Source: SIBU01 sp964430335
Lineage (GTDB): Bacteria; Patescibacteriota; Minisyncoccia; Phycocordibacterales; SIBU01
Length of the DNA stretch: 64,000 nucleotides
Direction of reading: 5' to 3'
Assembly: GCA_964430335.1 (NCBI GenBank)
Contig: CAYSEN010000001.1
Span: 20,937 to 84,936, forward strand
The notes beneath the pieces are model-generated. The model was not told the origin of the DNA and did no database searches. It saw nothing but the letters and a program-made list of their open reading frames with translations. Positions 42,979 through 49,963 of the stretch are shown here, one piece after another. The position numbers and the translations under genes are program-made. How positions within the stretch are numbered: position 1 is the first letter of the stretch; the number at the start of each line of letters is the position of its first letter.

Positions 42979-43102
42979 CAACAGTAAGGGTAAGGAGGCA
43001 TGTTATGCCTCCGTGGGAGAATCGAAGCCCGATTGAGCCGAGCTTCCTAGCGAGCCAATTGGGGTACTGAAACTGTAAGTTTAGATTCTCCCTACCCGCA
43101 CA
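42979..43102 (+). repeat. tRNA-linked repeat, copy B (after tRNA-Gly GCC)
   Basis: After the tRNA come a perfect hairpin GGAGGCAT-gtt-ATGCCTCC (42994-43012), an inverted copy of the T-arm (GGGAGAATCGAA, 43015-43026), the word GCGAGCCAA shared with copy C, a small AAACT-gta-AGTTT hairpin, and a 19-base direct copy of the tRNA 3' end (43084-43102 matches 42962-42980). The offset between direct copies is 122 bases. Confidence 0.75.
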
Positions 43103-43106
43103 TTGT

Positions 43107-43135
43107 AGAAAAACCGCTTTTATAGCGGTTTTTCT
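43107..43135. terminator. Terminator after tRNA-Gly(GCC) region
   Basis: AGAAAAACCGCT and AGCGGTTTTTCT around a five-base loop, with T-rich end. Confidence 0.88.
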
Positions 43136-43460
43136 GTTACGCACTGGGCTGTTTGACGAAACATGGTGCTTTTGTTTACAGCGTGCATAAAAGCAGTCAT
43201 AAGAACGTGTTGAAATAGGACATTTTTAAAAGACCTTAGATTTTGGACATTCGTCACTATGTGACCACTAAATATCTCTTTGATGACTCATAAGGTCCGG
43301 GATTATATTCATTGTTATCAACAAAAAACCTCAAAACTGTGGATAACTATGTGAACTAGTGTATAAGAGACAGTTTACCGCCAAAAGAGACATTCATCTC
43401 TTTCTGCCTTTTAATGGCCTAAAATATGGCTATTACAGGTATTTGTCCGATTCCGTTATC
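43136..43460. other. Intergenic region without a gene; exact DnaA box
   Basis: No convincing ORF. It contains a perfect DnaA box in reverse (TGTGGATAA, 43338-43346) and a small palindrome GTCACtatGTGAC near 43254-43266. Apart from these I see no structure that I can name. Confidence 0.4.
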
Positions 43461-43476
43461 AGTTTCACGTGAAAAA
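43461..43476. promoter_or_regulatory. parS-like palindrome upstream of yraN
   Basis: AGTTTCACGTGAAAAA matches the bacterial parS consensus (TGTTTCACGTGAAACA) at 14 of 16 positions, including the perfect core TTTCACGTGAAA. It also overlaps the -35 region of yraN, so an operator for a repressor is the alternative. Confidence 0.45.
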
Positions 43477-43480
43477 AATG

Positions 43481-43489
43481 TGATAAAGT
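43481..43489 (+). promoter_or_regulatory. Extended -10 box of yraN, leaderless
   Basis: TG-a-TAAAGT ends six bases before GTG 43496, favouring that codon over GTG 43490, which touches the box. Confidence 0.5.
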
Positions 43490-43495
43490 GTGTTT

Positions 43496-43891
43496 GTGGA
43501 CATAAGGAAAACAGAAATTCAAAAAACAGGGGCTTTAGGTGAGGATTTGGCGGTTAAATACCTTGAAAATAAAGGCTATTTTGTAATTAGACGTAATTAT
43601 CTCAAAAAATATGGAGAGATAGATATAATAGCCAAAAATAAGGATTTAATTCATTTTATTGAGGTGAAAACTGTTACTGTTCCATCGGGTTTAAATTCAG
43701 GCAATGATTTTCATCGTCCAGAGGATAATGTTCATAAACAAAAGCTTCTAAGGCTTTCCCGAACTATTCAGGCCTATCAAATTGAGAATATGAAGGAAGG
43801 GGAGGATTGGCAGTTTGATGTGGTGACTGTTTTGCTCGACAAAATCAATAAAACGGCCAAAATCAATCTGATTGAGGATATTGTACTTTAA
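43496..43891 (+). CDS. YraN-family (UPF0102) putative nuclease
   Basis: The 131-aa protein has the family pattern GALGEDLAVKYLENKGYFVI (about residues 13-32) followed by YGEIDIIAKNKDLIHFIEVKT (about 40-60), that is the E...D-x-n-E-V-K residues of the restriction-endonuclease-like fold. The biological substrate of the family is not well established. GTG 43496 (read as Met) is chosen from the promoter spacing; GTG 43490 adds two residues. Confidence 0.9.
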   Translation: MDIRKTEIQKTGALGEDLAVKYLENKGYFVIRRNYLKKYGEIDIIAKNKDLIHFIEVKTVTVPSGLNSGNDFHRPEDNVHKQKLLRLSRTIQAYQIENMKEGEDWQFDVVTVLLDKINKTAKINLIEDIVL

Positions 43892-44033
43892 GGAATGGCC
43901 GTTTTTAAATTTATATGATAAGCTTTGCATTCTAAGAATATTGATAAGTAAGCTGTGTCGTTTTCGTAGAGTGTGGTTTACAGGAAGTGTAAAAGTTCGG
44001 GGTTATTTGATCATTAATTAATTTCTAGTGTTG

Positions 44034-44113
44034 TTCGTCGGGGCGTGGTGTAACGGTAGCATAAACGCTTTGGGAGCGTTCAGTCCGAGTTCAAATCTCG
44101 GCGCCCCGACGAA
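44034..44113 (+). repeat. Extended acceptor helix around tRNA-Pro
   Basis: The five bases before the tRNA (TTCGT, 44034-44038) pair perfectly with the discriminator and trailer (ACGAA, 44109-44113), so the acceptor stem extends to 12 base pairs in the precursor. Confidence 0.7.
44039..44109 (+). tRNA. tRNA-Pro (anticodon TGG)
   Basis: Acceptor CGGGGCG/CGCCCCG, anticodon stem AACGC/GCGTT with loop TTTGGGA, T-arm CCGAG-TTCAAAT-CTCGG, discriminator A. CCA is not encoded. Downstream (44140-44200) lies a degenerate region with GAGCGAGG, a hairpin CTTgGCCC-aaa-GGGCtAAG and a T-loop-like TTCAAG, recalling the other tRNA-linked repeats. Confidence 0.95.
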
Positions 44114-44237
44114 ACACAATAGTATTTAATGGACAAATGACAGGACGAGCGAGGAGTATCCTTGGCCCAAAGGGCTAAGTTCAAGTTTATGTCTCATCGA
44201 TCCGTAGAGAATATTATTTCTAGAACAAGCAAACACA

Positions 44238-44546
44238 ATGAGCAGACTTTTTCAAAGAAAAATAGAAGATTTTTCTTGTGAGAATTGTGGTCATGAGGTT
44301 ACTGGCAATGGATACACAAATCACTGTCCAAAATGTTTGTGGAGTAAGCACGTAGATGTAAATCCTGGTGATAGGGAAGAGAAGTGTGGTTTTCTAATGG
44401 AGCCAGTGTCTTACGAAAAAAGAGGAGAAGAGTTTTATATAACACACAAATGTCTCAAGTGCGGTTTTGTAAGAAAAAACTCTTTTACTAAAGGGGATAA
44501 TTTTGAAGCTCTGCTCAGTATTGGCAAAGACAGTACTATTGCTTAG
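44238..44546 (+). CDS. RNHCP-domain zinc-binding protein
   Basis: The 102-aa protein has the RNHCP family layout: FSCENCGHEVTGNGYTNHCP (about residues 13-32), KCLWSKHVDVNPGDR and a later CLKCGF pair (about 75-80). Cysteine pairs suggest one or two zinc sites. The family is small and its function is not known to me. A TATTAT box near 44212 would give a short leader. The 3' end overlaps by 11 bases the convergent serine protease gene. Confidence 0.88.
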   Translation: MSRLFQRKIEDFSCENCGHEVTGNGYTNHCPKCLWSKHVDVNPGDREEKCGFLMEPVSYEKRGEEFYITHKCLKCGFVRKNSFTKGDNFEALLSIGKDSTIA

Positions 44547-45678
44547 ACCTCAGTTCTTTTAATAGCAAACTTCTCAAATCAGGCATTACTTGCTTGTAGA
44601 ATTCTTGGCTGAAAATTTCAACGTCCGATTTCAGTAATTGATCTAAGGTTGTACCAGAATTTTGAAACAGACTATTGTTGATATGAGCTATGGATATTGC
44701 TTTTAGATTTCTACCGTTTGTTTCAGGAGAAAACGTGGTTGTTACGACCACTCCTTTCAGTTTTTCATTTGAATCTACAACTGCTCCGCCAGATGAGCCT
44801 TGTTGGGCTAGGGGACTGCCTCCGAGTTCGAAAATATCTAATGATCCAGACCTAAAAGTAAATCTTTCACCAACTTTTACAACACTTGAAGCTAAATAGA
44901 GTTCTCTTTGAGTGAATATTCCATCTAAAAATTCTGCTGGGTATCCCGCCACAATGACCTGTGAATCTTTTTTTAAATCCCTAGTATCACTGCTTAATTG
45001 AATGTATTTGTAGGGTGGTTTTAATAACACCTGATCACTCGTGTTACCTGTGATTTTTAATAGTGCAAAGTCATTTTCACCTGTTTCAGTCTGTTTAAAA
45101 GAGCCAACTCCTTTATAGTTTTGTGTTACCCAAAACGGCGAAATATATGCGGTTTCAATTTTGAATGAGGCTGTAGCAGGACTGCCAGTTCTCGCAATAC
45201 AATCTAGCAAGTTTTTACCGTTTTCATCTTGGAGAATAATATACTGTGCCACGTGGGCATTAGTGAGAATTATTCCTCTTGGATCAATCATGACCCCACT
45301 GGCTGAGATTGGGTCAAAATAACCGCCAGATTTAGATGTACAGATGATGTTTACAATCGCAGGTCTAATGTCTTCATTGATTTTTTTAAAATCAACGGGT
45401 TTCTCAGGTGAGGGGAGTGTTTCTGATTTTGGTTTGGTAATTAATTCTGTGACTTTCTTTGGTTTATTTTGATCCGAGGACTTCAATAATTTTTTTTGAG
45501 ATGCCTTTACGGTAGAAGTTGCAAGCACAACGTTTTCTGGTTTAGTTTCAGTTATGAATTCTATATTTTTGGTGGTTGTTGAGTGACTAAGTGTTACTGT
45601 GGTCGTTGATAATGGGTCAATTACGTTGGCAGTTAAACCTGAAAGACCCAATAGTAACAAAATTAGATTTTTTAACAT
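44536..45678 (-). CDS. Exported trypsin-like serine protease
   Basis: The 380-aa protein has a signal peptide or anchor (about residues 1-20), a Thr/Ser/Lys-rich linker (about 25-95) and a chymotrypsin-fold protease domain with the triad His in ILTNAHVAQYI (about 140-150), Asp in GENDFALLKITG (about 200-211) and Ser in QQGSSGGAVVDS (about 291-302). No PDZ domain follows, so it is more like a Trypsin_2/S1 single-domain protease than a full HtrA. An extended -10 (TGtTAAAAT) ends eight bases before ATG 45678. Confidence 0.9.
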   Translation of the reverse strand: MLKNLILLLLGLSGLTANVIDPLSTTTVTLSHSTTTKNIEFITETKPENVVLATSTVKASQKKLLKSSDQNKPKKVTELITKPKSETLPSPEKPVDFKKINEDIRPAIVNIICTSKSGGYFDPISASGVMIDPRGIILTNAHVAQYIILQDENGKNLLDCIARTGSPATASFKIETAYISPFWVTQNYKGVGSFKQTETGENDFALLKITGNTSDQVLLKPPYKYIQLSSDTRDLKKDSQVIVAGYPAEFLDGIFTQRELYLASSVVKVGERFTFRSGSLDIFELGGSPLAQQGSSGGAVVDSNEKLKGVVVTTTFSPETNGRNLKAISIAHINNSLFQNSGTTLDQLLKSDVEIFSQEFYKQVMPDLRSLLLKELRSKQ

Positions 45679-45686
45679 GGGACTCT

Positions 45687-45695
45687 ATTTTAACA
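45687..45695 (-). promoter_or_regulatory. Extended -10 box of serine protease gene, leaderless
   Basis: TG-t-TAAAAT on the minus strand, eight bases before ATG 45678. Confidence 0.5.
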
Positions 45696-45713
45696 TGACG
45701 AAAAACTTATTTA

Positions 45714-45742
45714 TTGCGACATTATCTTTTTTTTGCTAGGAT
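45714..45742 (+). promoter_or_regulatory. Promoter of tRNA-Gly(TCC)
   Basis: TTGCGA (45714-45719), 17-base spacer, TG-c-TAGGAT (extended -10 ending 45742). Confidence 0.55.
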
Positions 45743-45763
45743 TTGTTCGAAACTAACCAAATT

Positions 45764-45834
45764 GCGGGATTAGTTTAATGGTAGAATAACAGTTTTCCAA
45801 ACTGTGGGCGGGAGTCCGATTCTCCCATCCCGCA
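45764..45834 (+). tRNA. tRNA-Gly (anticodon TCC)
   Basis: Acceptor GCGGGAT/ATCCCGC, anticodon stem ACAGT/ACTGT with loop TTTCCAA, T-arm GGGAG-TCCGATT-CTCCC, discriminator A. CCA is not encoded. The tRNA 3' end and 13 further bases recur after the scaffold gap at 46125. Confidence 0.95.
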
Positions 45835-45840
45835 CAAACA

Positions 45841-45875
45841 AAAACAAAGCCGGCTATGTAGGCCGGCTTTGTTTT
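45841..45875. terminator. Terminator after tRNA-Gly(TCC)
   Basis: AAAACAAAGCCGGC and GCCGGCTTTGTTTT around a seven-base loop. Confidence 0.88.
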
Positions 45876-45883
45876 ATGTTTTG

Positions 45884-46154
45884 CGAGGATGAGCGAGCCA
45901 ACTGCTTGTCTCGAGTGGAGAATCGGACAGCGGAGTCATGTTTTGTCACCAGACAAAACGGATGAGCTGGTGCCCAGACAAAACTTTTTGGCGAAAAAGT
46001 TTTAGTCGCGGGCGATTCTCCCATNNNNNNNNNNNNNNNNNNNNNNNNNNNNNNNNNNNNNNNNNNNNNNNNNNNNNNNNNNNNNNNNNNNNNNNNNNNN
46101 NNNNNNNNNNNNNNNNNNNNNNNNGATTCTCCCATCCCGCACAAACAAAAACAA
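45884..46154 (+). repeat. tRNA-linked structured repeat, copy C, interrupted by scaffold gap
   Basis: Contains the inverted T-arm copy GGAGAATCGGAC (45917-45928), hairpin 1 GTTTTGTC-ACCA-GACAAAAC (45940-45959), a 17-base linker, hairpin 2 GAC + AAAACTTTTT - GGCG - AAAAAGTTTT + A + GTC (45977-46007), and a direct T-loop copy GATTCTCCCAT (46014-46024) that runs into the gap. After the gap, 46125-46154 repeats 30 bases of the tRNA 3' end and trailer (45818-45847). Confidence 0.75.
46025..46124. other. Scaffold gap (100 N)
   Basis: Exactly 100 undetermined bases, flanked on both sides by copies of GATTCTCCCAT. The real length is unknown; unresolved repeats are the likely cause. Confidence 0.95.
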
Positions 46155-46178
46155 CCGGCACATCCGGTTGTTTTTGTT
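46144..46178. terminator. Terminator at right end of tRNA-Gly(TCC) repeat region
   Basis: AACAACCGG and CCGGTTGTT with a five-base loop and A/T flanks. It may also end the leftward hup transcript. Confidence 0.85.
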
Positions 46179-46202
46179 AATACAATCTCGATCGAGTTTA
46201 TA

Positions 46203-46475
46203 TTATTTTACTGCATCCTTAAGAGCCTTTGCTGCTCTAAACTTTGGAACATTCATAGCTGGAACAGGAATTGTTTCACCTGTTCGTGGGTTTCTTGCCT
46301 GTCTTGCTGCTCTAGCTTTTACTGAAAAAATTCCTAGACCAGCAATAGATACTTCTTCACCCTTCTTTAATGTGTTAACGATTGAGTCGATTACCACATC
46401 CAAAACTTGCTCTGCTTGAACTTTTGTTCCTCCAAGCACTGCATGGACTGCATCTGCAATTCCTTGTTTGTTCAT
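46203..46475 (-). CDS. hup: HU-family DNA-binding protein
   Basis: A small nucleoid protein that bends DNA as a dimer. The 90-aa protein has the HU pattern: MNKQGIADAVHAVLG, VNTLKKGEEVSIAGLGIFSV (about residues 34-53) and the arm region ARNPRTGETIPVPAMNVPKF (about 60-79), with the conserved RNPxTG and the proline that intercalates into DNA. A good promoter 93 bases upstream gives an unusually long leader for this genome. Confidence 0.95.
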   Translation of the reverse strand: MNKQGIADAVHAVLGGTKVQAEQVLDVVIDSIVNTLKKGEEVSIAGLGIFSVKARAARQARNPRTGETIPVPAMNVPKFRAAKALKDAVK

Positions 46476-46575
46476 ATTTATTTAGAAATAAAATTATTTT
46501 ATTAATCCGCCTTTGTCTCGTTTAGTGTTCGACCATAAAAACGCGACAACTAAAGTGTCTTTAATCTCTAACTGA

Positions 46576-46604
46576 ATTATATAATAAGCCATTTTTTGGC
46601 GCAA
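46576..46604 (-). promoter_or_regulatory. Promoter of hup
   Basis: TTGCGC (46604-46599) and TATAAT (46581-46576) on the minus strand with a 17-base spacer. The leader to ATG 46475 is about 93 bases. Confidence 0.6.
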
Positions 46605-46652
46605 CGTGCTGTTTTGAATAAAAATTTTATTCAATCAAAAATAATTCATGTC

Positions 46653-46690
46653 AAACAAAACCCCGTTCACAACGGAACGGGGTTTTGTTT
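46653..46690. terminator. Terminator of rny
   Basis: AAACAAAACCCCGTT and AACGGGGTTTTGTTT around an eight-base loop, overlapping the rny stop. Confidence 0.9.
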
Positions 46691-48218
46691 ATCTTGCGTA
46701 TTCTATTGTTCTTGACTCTCTGATTACCGTAACCTTGATTTCTCCCGGATATTTCAGCTCTTTTTCTATTCTCTGAGCCATATCTTGAGCCATTTTCTTA
46801 GCATCTAGGTCTGAAACTTCAGTTGGGGTAACAAAAACTCTTATCTCTCTTCCGGCCTGTAGAGCGTACGACTTGTCTACGCCAGTGAAGGATTTAGCGA
46901 TTGCTTCTAGGTCGCCGAGTCGTTTTAGGTAGTTTTCAACACTGTCTCGTCTTGCTCCTGGTCTTGAGCCAGAGATTGCGTCAGCAGTTTGGACAATGAT
47001 GGACTCGATTGTTTCATAAGGGTATTCACCGTGATGAGCTTGCATGGCCTTAATAATTGCCTCATCAGCACCGAATTTCTGTAGAATTCTTCTTCCGATT
47101 TCAACATGAGTTCCTTGAACCTCATGATCAACTGCCTTTCCAATGTCGTGGAGTAGGGCACCGGCCTTAGATATTGCGACGTTTGCCTTCAATTCCTCAG
47201 CAAGCATACCTGCGATGTGCGCCATCTCTATAGAATGCTGAAGAACATTCTGTCCGTAGCTGGTTCGGAAGTGTAGACGACCCAAAATAGCTATAATTCT
47301 AGGGTCTAAATTGAGCACTCCACATTCGTAGGCAGCCTGATTTCCTTTTTCTTTGATGATTTTATTGATTTCTTGTTCAGCCTTCTCTACGGTCTGCTCG
47401 ATTTTAGCTGGCTGAATTCGGCCGTCTAATATGAGGTTTTCAAGGGCTAGCCTTGCTACTTGTCTTCGGACAGGATCAAATGACGAGATGGTAATTACCC
47501 CTGGGGTGTCGTCTACTATGACCTCAACACCTGTTACACGCTCAAATGCCTTGATGTTTCTACCTTCCTTACCAATGATTTTGCCCTTAATTTCATCGTT
47601 TGGTATGGCAACTGTTGTAGTTAGGACGTCAGCTGAAACAGAATTGCCCAGTCTTTGGATGGCTGTAGCAAGAATATCCTGAGCCTTTCTCTCTAGTTTC
47701 TCCTCACCAAACTTCTCCAATTTTTGCATTCTAACGAGAATATCTTCCTCATTTTTCTTCTCAACGCTTCTCAAAAGCTCTTCTTTAGCCTCATTTTCTG
47801 AAAGACGAGCGATTTTTTCTAGTTCAGAACGCTTTTCGTTCTCTAGTGTGTCGACTTTTTCCTTGATTTTCTTGACCTCGGCGATTTTAGTCTTGATATT
47901 TTCTACTTCCTTATCAATATCTGCTTGGCGTTGGTCTAGAAGGTCTTCCTTTTTTATAATTCTTTCCTCAGATTTCTTAATTTTCTCCTCCTTTTCCTTG
48001 ATTTCAGCTCGAGCAGAGTTTAAAACCTCGTCTGCTTTTCCTTGGGCTCCATCAATGATCTTTTTTGCCTCTTCTTTTGTCTTGAGCATCATCTCCTTGA
48101 TCTCAAGTTCCATTGAGCCTTTTTTGCCCAAAGAAATTATAAGACGGAGATAGTAGCCCAGACCAATTCCCACAGCGCCGGCTAGGCTTGCGAGAAGGAC
48201 GACTATTTTTAATGACAT
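46689..48218 (-). CDS. rny: Ribonuclease Y
   Basis: A membrane-anchored endoribonuclease that starts mRNA decay. The 509-aa protein has an N-terminal membrane helix (about residues 4-26), a long charged coiled coil (about 30-195), a KH domain with GKIIGKEGRNIKAFERVTG (about 211-229) and an HD domain with AGALLHDIGKAVDHE (about 344-358, metal-binding His-Asp). It ends in ESRTIEYAR, as RNase Y proteins do. Length is normal. Together with PNPase it suggests a Firmicutes-like RNA decay set. Confidence 0.95.
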   Translation of the reverse strand: MSLKIVVLLASLAGAVGIGLGYYLRLIISLGKKGSMELEIKEMMLKTKEEAKKIIDGAQGKADEVLNSARAEIKEKEEKIKKSEERIIKKEDLLDQRQADIDKEVENIKTKIAEVKKIKEKVDTLENEKRSELEKIARLSENEAKEELLRSVEKKNEEDILVRMQKLEKFGEEKLERKAQDILATAIQRLGNSVSADVLTTTVAIPNDEIKGKIIGKEGRNIKAFERVTGVEVIVDDTPGVITISSFDPVRRQVARLALENLILDGRIQPAKIEQTVEKAEQEINKIIKEKGNQAAYECGVLNLDPRIIAILGRLHFRTSYGQNVLQHSIEMAHIAGMLAEELKANVAISKAGALLHDIGKAVDHEVQGTHVEIGRRILQKFGADEAIIKAMQAHHGEYPYETIESIIVQTADAISGSRPGARRDSVENYLKRLGDLEAIAKSFTGVDKSYALQAGREIRVFVTPTEVSDLDAKKMAQDMAQRIEKELKYPGEIKVTVIRESRTIEYAR

Positions 48219-48236
48219 ATTGCTAAAGATTTCGCC

Positions 48237-48347
48237 TTAGACTTTTATACGAATACGAGCTGGTTCTATTTTATGGCTTAACATAGGGATTATAGGTAAA
48301 AAGCTTGCAAAGAATACAGCAACAGAAAAAGTGTAAAGTAAAATCAT
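48237..48347 (-). CDS. Possible 36-residue membrane peptide between clpP and rny
   Basis: A 36-codon frame from ATG 48347 reads MILLYTFSVAVFFASFLPII and continues with a basic tail (PARIRIKV) to TAA at 48239. One hydrophobic helix followed by positive charges is a common small-membrane-protein layout. There is no clear Shine-Dalgarno site or adjacent -10 box, and the length could arise by chance. It would lie just upstream of rny on the same strand. Confidence 0.25.
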   Translation of the reverse strand: MILLYTFSVAVFFASFLPIIPMLSHKIEPARIRIKV

Positions 48348-48389
48348 AATTAAATTGCTAATAAGCTCATAGTACTGTAAAGGTCATAA

Positions 48390-48434
48390 AAAGTACAGCC
48401 CCGCGAAGGCAAGGCCTTCGCGGGGCTGTACTTT
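48390..48434. terminator. Strong terminator of clpP
   Basis: A 21-base perfect hairpin (core CAGCCCCGCGAAGGC) with loop AAG and flanking A/T runs. Confidence 0.92.
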
Positions 48435-48455
48435 AATTAAATAGCCACTTTTAAC

Positions 48456-49037
48456 CTATGACTTCTTTGATAGGATTTCATCTATTATGCCGTATTTTTT
48501 TGCCTCGTCGGCATCCATGTAGAAGTCTCTTTCTACATCCTTTTCGATTTGGGCTAGAGGTTTGTTGCAGTTTTTGGCAAGCATTTTGTTTAAATTTTCA
48601 CGAGTTTTGAGGATTTGCTTTGCAGTAATGGCAATATCTGTAGCCTGACCTTCTACACCTCCTAAAGGCTGGTGAATCATGACTTCGGCATTTGGTAGGG
48701 CATAGCGTTTACCTTTCTGACCCGAAGAAAGAATAATGGCTCCGCCTGAAGCGGCGATACCAACGCAGACAGTCGAAACATCATTTTTAATATGATTCAT
48801 GGTATCAACAATTGCTAGGGTTGCTGTGACCGAACCGCCAGGTGAGTTAACGTAAAGTGAGATATCCTTTTTTGGGTCTTCAGACTGAAGGAACAAAAGC
48901 TGAGCAATGACAATGTTTGCTACGTTGTCATCGATCGGTCCCCCAAGAAAAATAATATTTTCGCGAAGTAGGCGGGAGTAAATATCATAGGCTCGTTCAC
49001 CAAATTGTGATTTTTCGATTACGGTTGGAATAAGCAT
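48456..49037 (-). CDS. clpP: ATP-dependent Clp protease proteolytic subunit
   Basis: ClpP forms the double-ring proteolytic chamber used by ClpX/ClpC-type unfoldases. The 193-aa protein has the triad: Ser in GIAASGGAIILSSG (about residues 92-105), His in MIHQPLGG (about 120-127) and Asp in ERDFYMDADEAKKYG (about 168-182). The family usually reads AASMGA at the Ser; here AASGGA replaces Met by Gly. CATAAT ends eight bases before ATG 49037, so this gene too may be leaderless. Confidence 0.94.
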   Translation of the reverse strand: MLIPTVIEKSQFGERAYDIYSRLLRENIIFLGGPIDDNVANIVIAQLLFLQSEDPKKDISLYVNSPGGSVTATLAIVDTMNHIKNDVSTVCVGIAASGGAIILSSGQKGKRYALPNAEVMIHQPLGGVEGQATDIAITAKQILKTRENLNKMLAKNCNKPLAQIEKDVERDFYMDADEAKKYGIIDEILSKKS

Positions 49038-49045
49038 AGAATGGA

Positions 49046-49051
49046 ATTATG
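49046..49051 (-). promoter_or_regulatory. -10 box of clpP, leaderless
   Basis: CATAAT on the minus strand, eight bases before ATG 49037. Confidence 0.4.
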
Positions 49052-49172
49052 AATTAGGAATAATGAATTAAGGATAACACGAAGATTTAAAGAGTAAACA
49101 GAGGGATTAAAAAATAACAAATTCTGTAAAATGAAACTAATAATTGTTTTACTTATTAAATTAAACTTGATG

Positions 49173-49202
49173 TTGTGTAGGTGGCAACAAATGCTATATA
49201 CT
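49173..49202 (+). promoter_or_regulatory. Promoter of rsmE, leaderless
   Basis: TTGTGT (about 49173-49178), 18-base spacer, TATACT (49197-49202), then seven bases to ATG 49210. Confidence 0.55.
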
Positions 49203-49209
49203 CTTAAAA

Positions 49210-49905
49210 ATGAGGTTACATAATTTTTTCATAAAACAGGAAATAGGGGAGAGCACAAAAATATCAATCGACGATGATGCGCTTTTAAATCAGTGGAGAA
49301 ATGTTTTACGTTTAAATACTGGTAGCTCGGTAATTCTTTTTGATAATTCTGGTTTTGAGTACACTGCGCAATTTATGGAGTTAACTTACTTGAAAGCGGA
49401 GCTTGTCATTACGGAAAAAAGAAAAAATAAATTTTCACCAAAAAAAGAAGTTTTTTTATTTCAGTCATTAATTAAATCAGATAAGTTTGAATGGATTTTA
49501 GAAAAGGGAACTGAGCTCGGAGTGATGCATTTTAAACCTGTGCTGTCCCAAAGAAGTGTGGCCAAAAAAATTAATTTGGAAAGAGCGCAGAAAATTTTAA
49601 CCGAATCATCTGAGCAATCAGGTCGAGCAATTTTACCAACAATTGACGAACTTGTTTCACTAGAAAAATCTTTAATCAATCTACCGGCTTCGGGAATTGT
49701 TTTCGATCCCTCAGGATCACCTTTTCAAAATTCTTCTACACTTGTTCCAAAATCAGTTTCGGTGTTTGTTGGTCCCGAAGGCGGTTTCACTGATCAGGAA
49801 TTACAAATGTTCAAATCAAGAAACATTCCGATTGTTTCTTTGGGCACACAAATACTTCGCGCGGAAACAGCTTCGGTGGCCATTGCGTCTGTTTTGCTTC
49901 TGTAA
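49210..49905 (+). CDS. rsmE: 16S rRNA (uracil-1498-N3)-methyltransferase
   Basis: A SPOUT-class enzyme that methylates U1498 of 16S rRNA with SAM. The 231-aa protein has an N-terminal PUA-like region, EWILEKGTELGVMHFKPVLSQRS-type central motif (about residues 95-115), and the C-terminal knot FVGPEGGFTDQELQMFKS (about 190-207) with LGTQILRAETASVAIASVL (about 212-230). Length is normal. Confidence 0.94.
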   Translation: MRLHNFFIKQEIGESTKISIDDDALLNQWRNVLRLNTGSSVILFDNSGFEYTAQFMELTYLKAELVITEKRKNKFSPKKEVFLFQSLIKSDKFEWILEKGTELGVMHFKPVLSQRSVAKKINLERAQKILTESSEQSGRAILPTIDELVSLEKSLINLPASGIVFDPSGSPFQNSSTLVPKSVSVFVGPEGGFTDQELQMFKSRNIPIVSLGTQILRAETASVAIASVLLL

Positions 49906-49919
49906 ATTTTCTTTGAAAT

Positions 49920-49963
49920 AAAAAAAATAAAAACTGCTCGATGTGAGCAGTTTTTATTTTTTT
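49920..49963. terminator. Bidirectional terminator, rsmE and tig
   Basis: AAAAACTGCTC and GAGCAGTTTTT with a five-base loop and long A/T flanks between convergent genes. Confidence 0.9.

Noticed and set aside
42884..43144. 86-codon minus-strand ORF across tRNA-Gly(GCC), reading ...RIELPSVPWQGTILPLNH...
   Set aside because: It is the antisense translation of the tRNA gene; this kind of RIELPS...LPLNH ORF is a well-known spurious annotation.
42621..46178. CRISPR array or integron cassette array as explanation of the tRNA-linked repeats
   Set aside because: Repeats are not regularly spaced, no cas or intI-type genes or cassette ORFs are present, and the repeated parts derive from each host tRNA.
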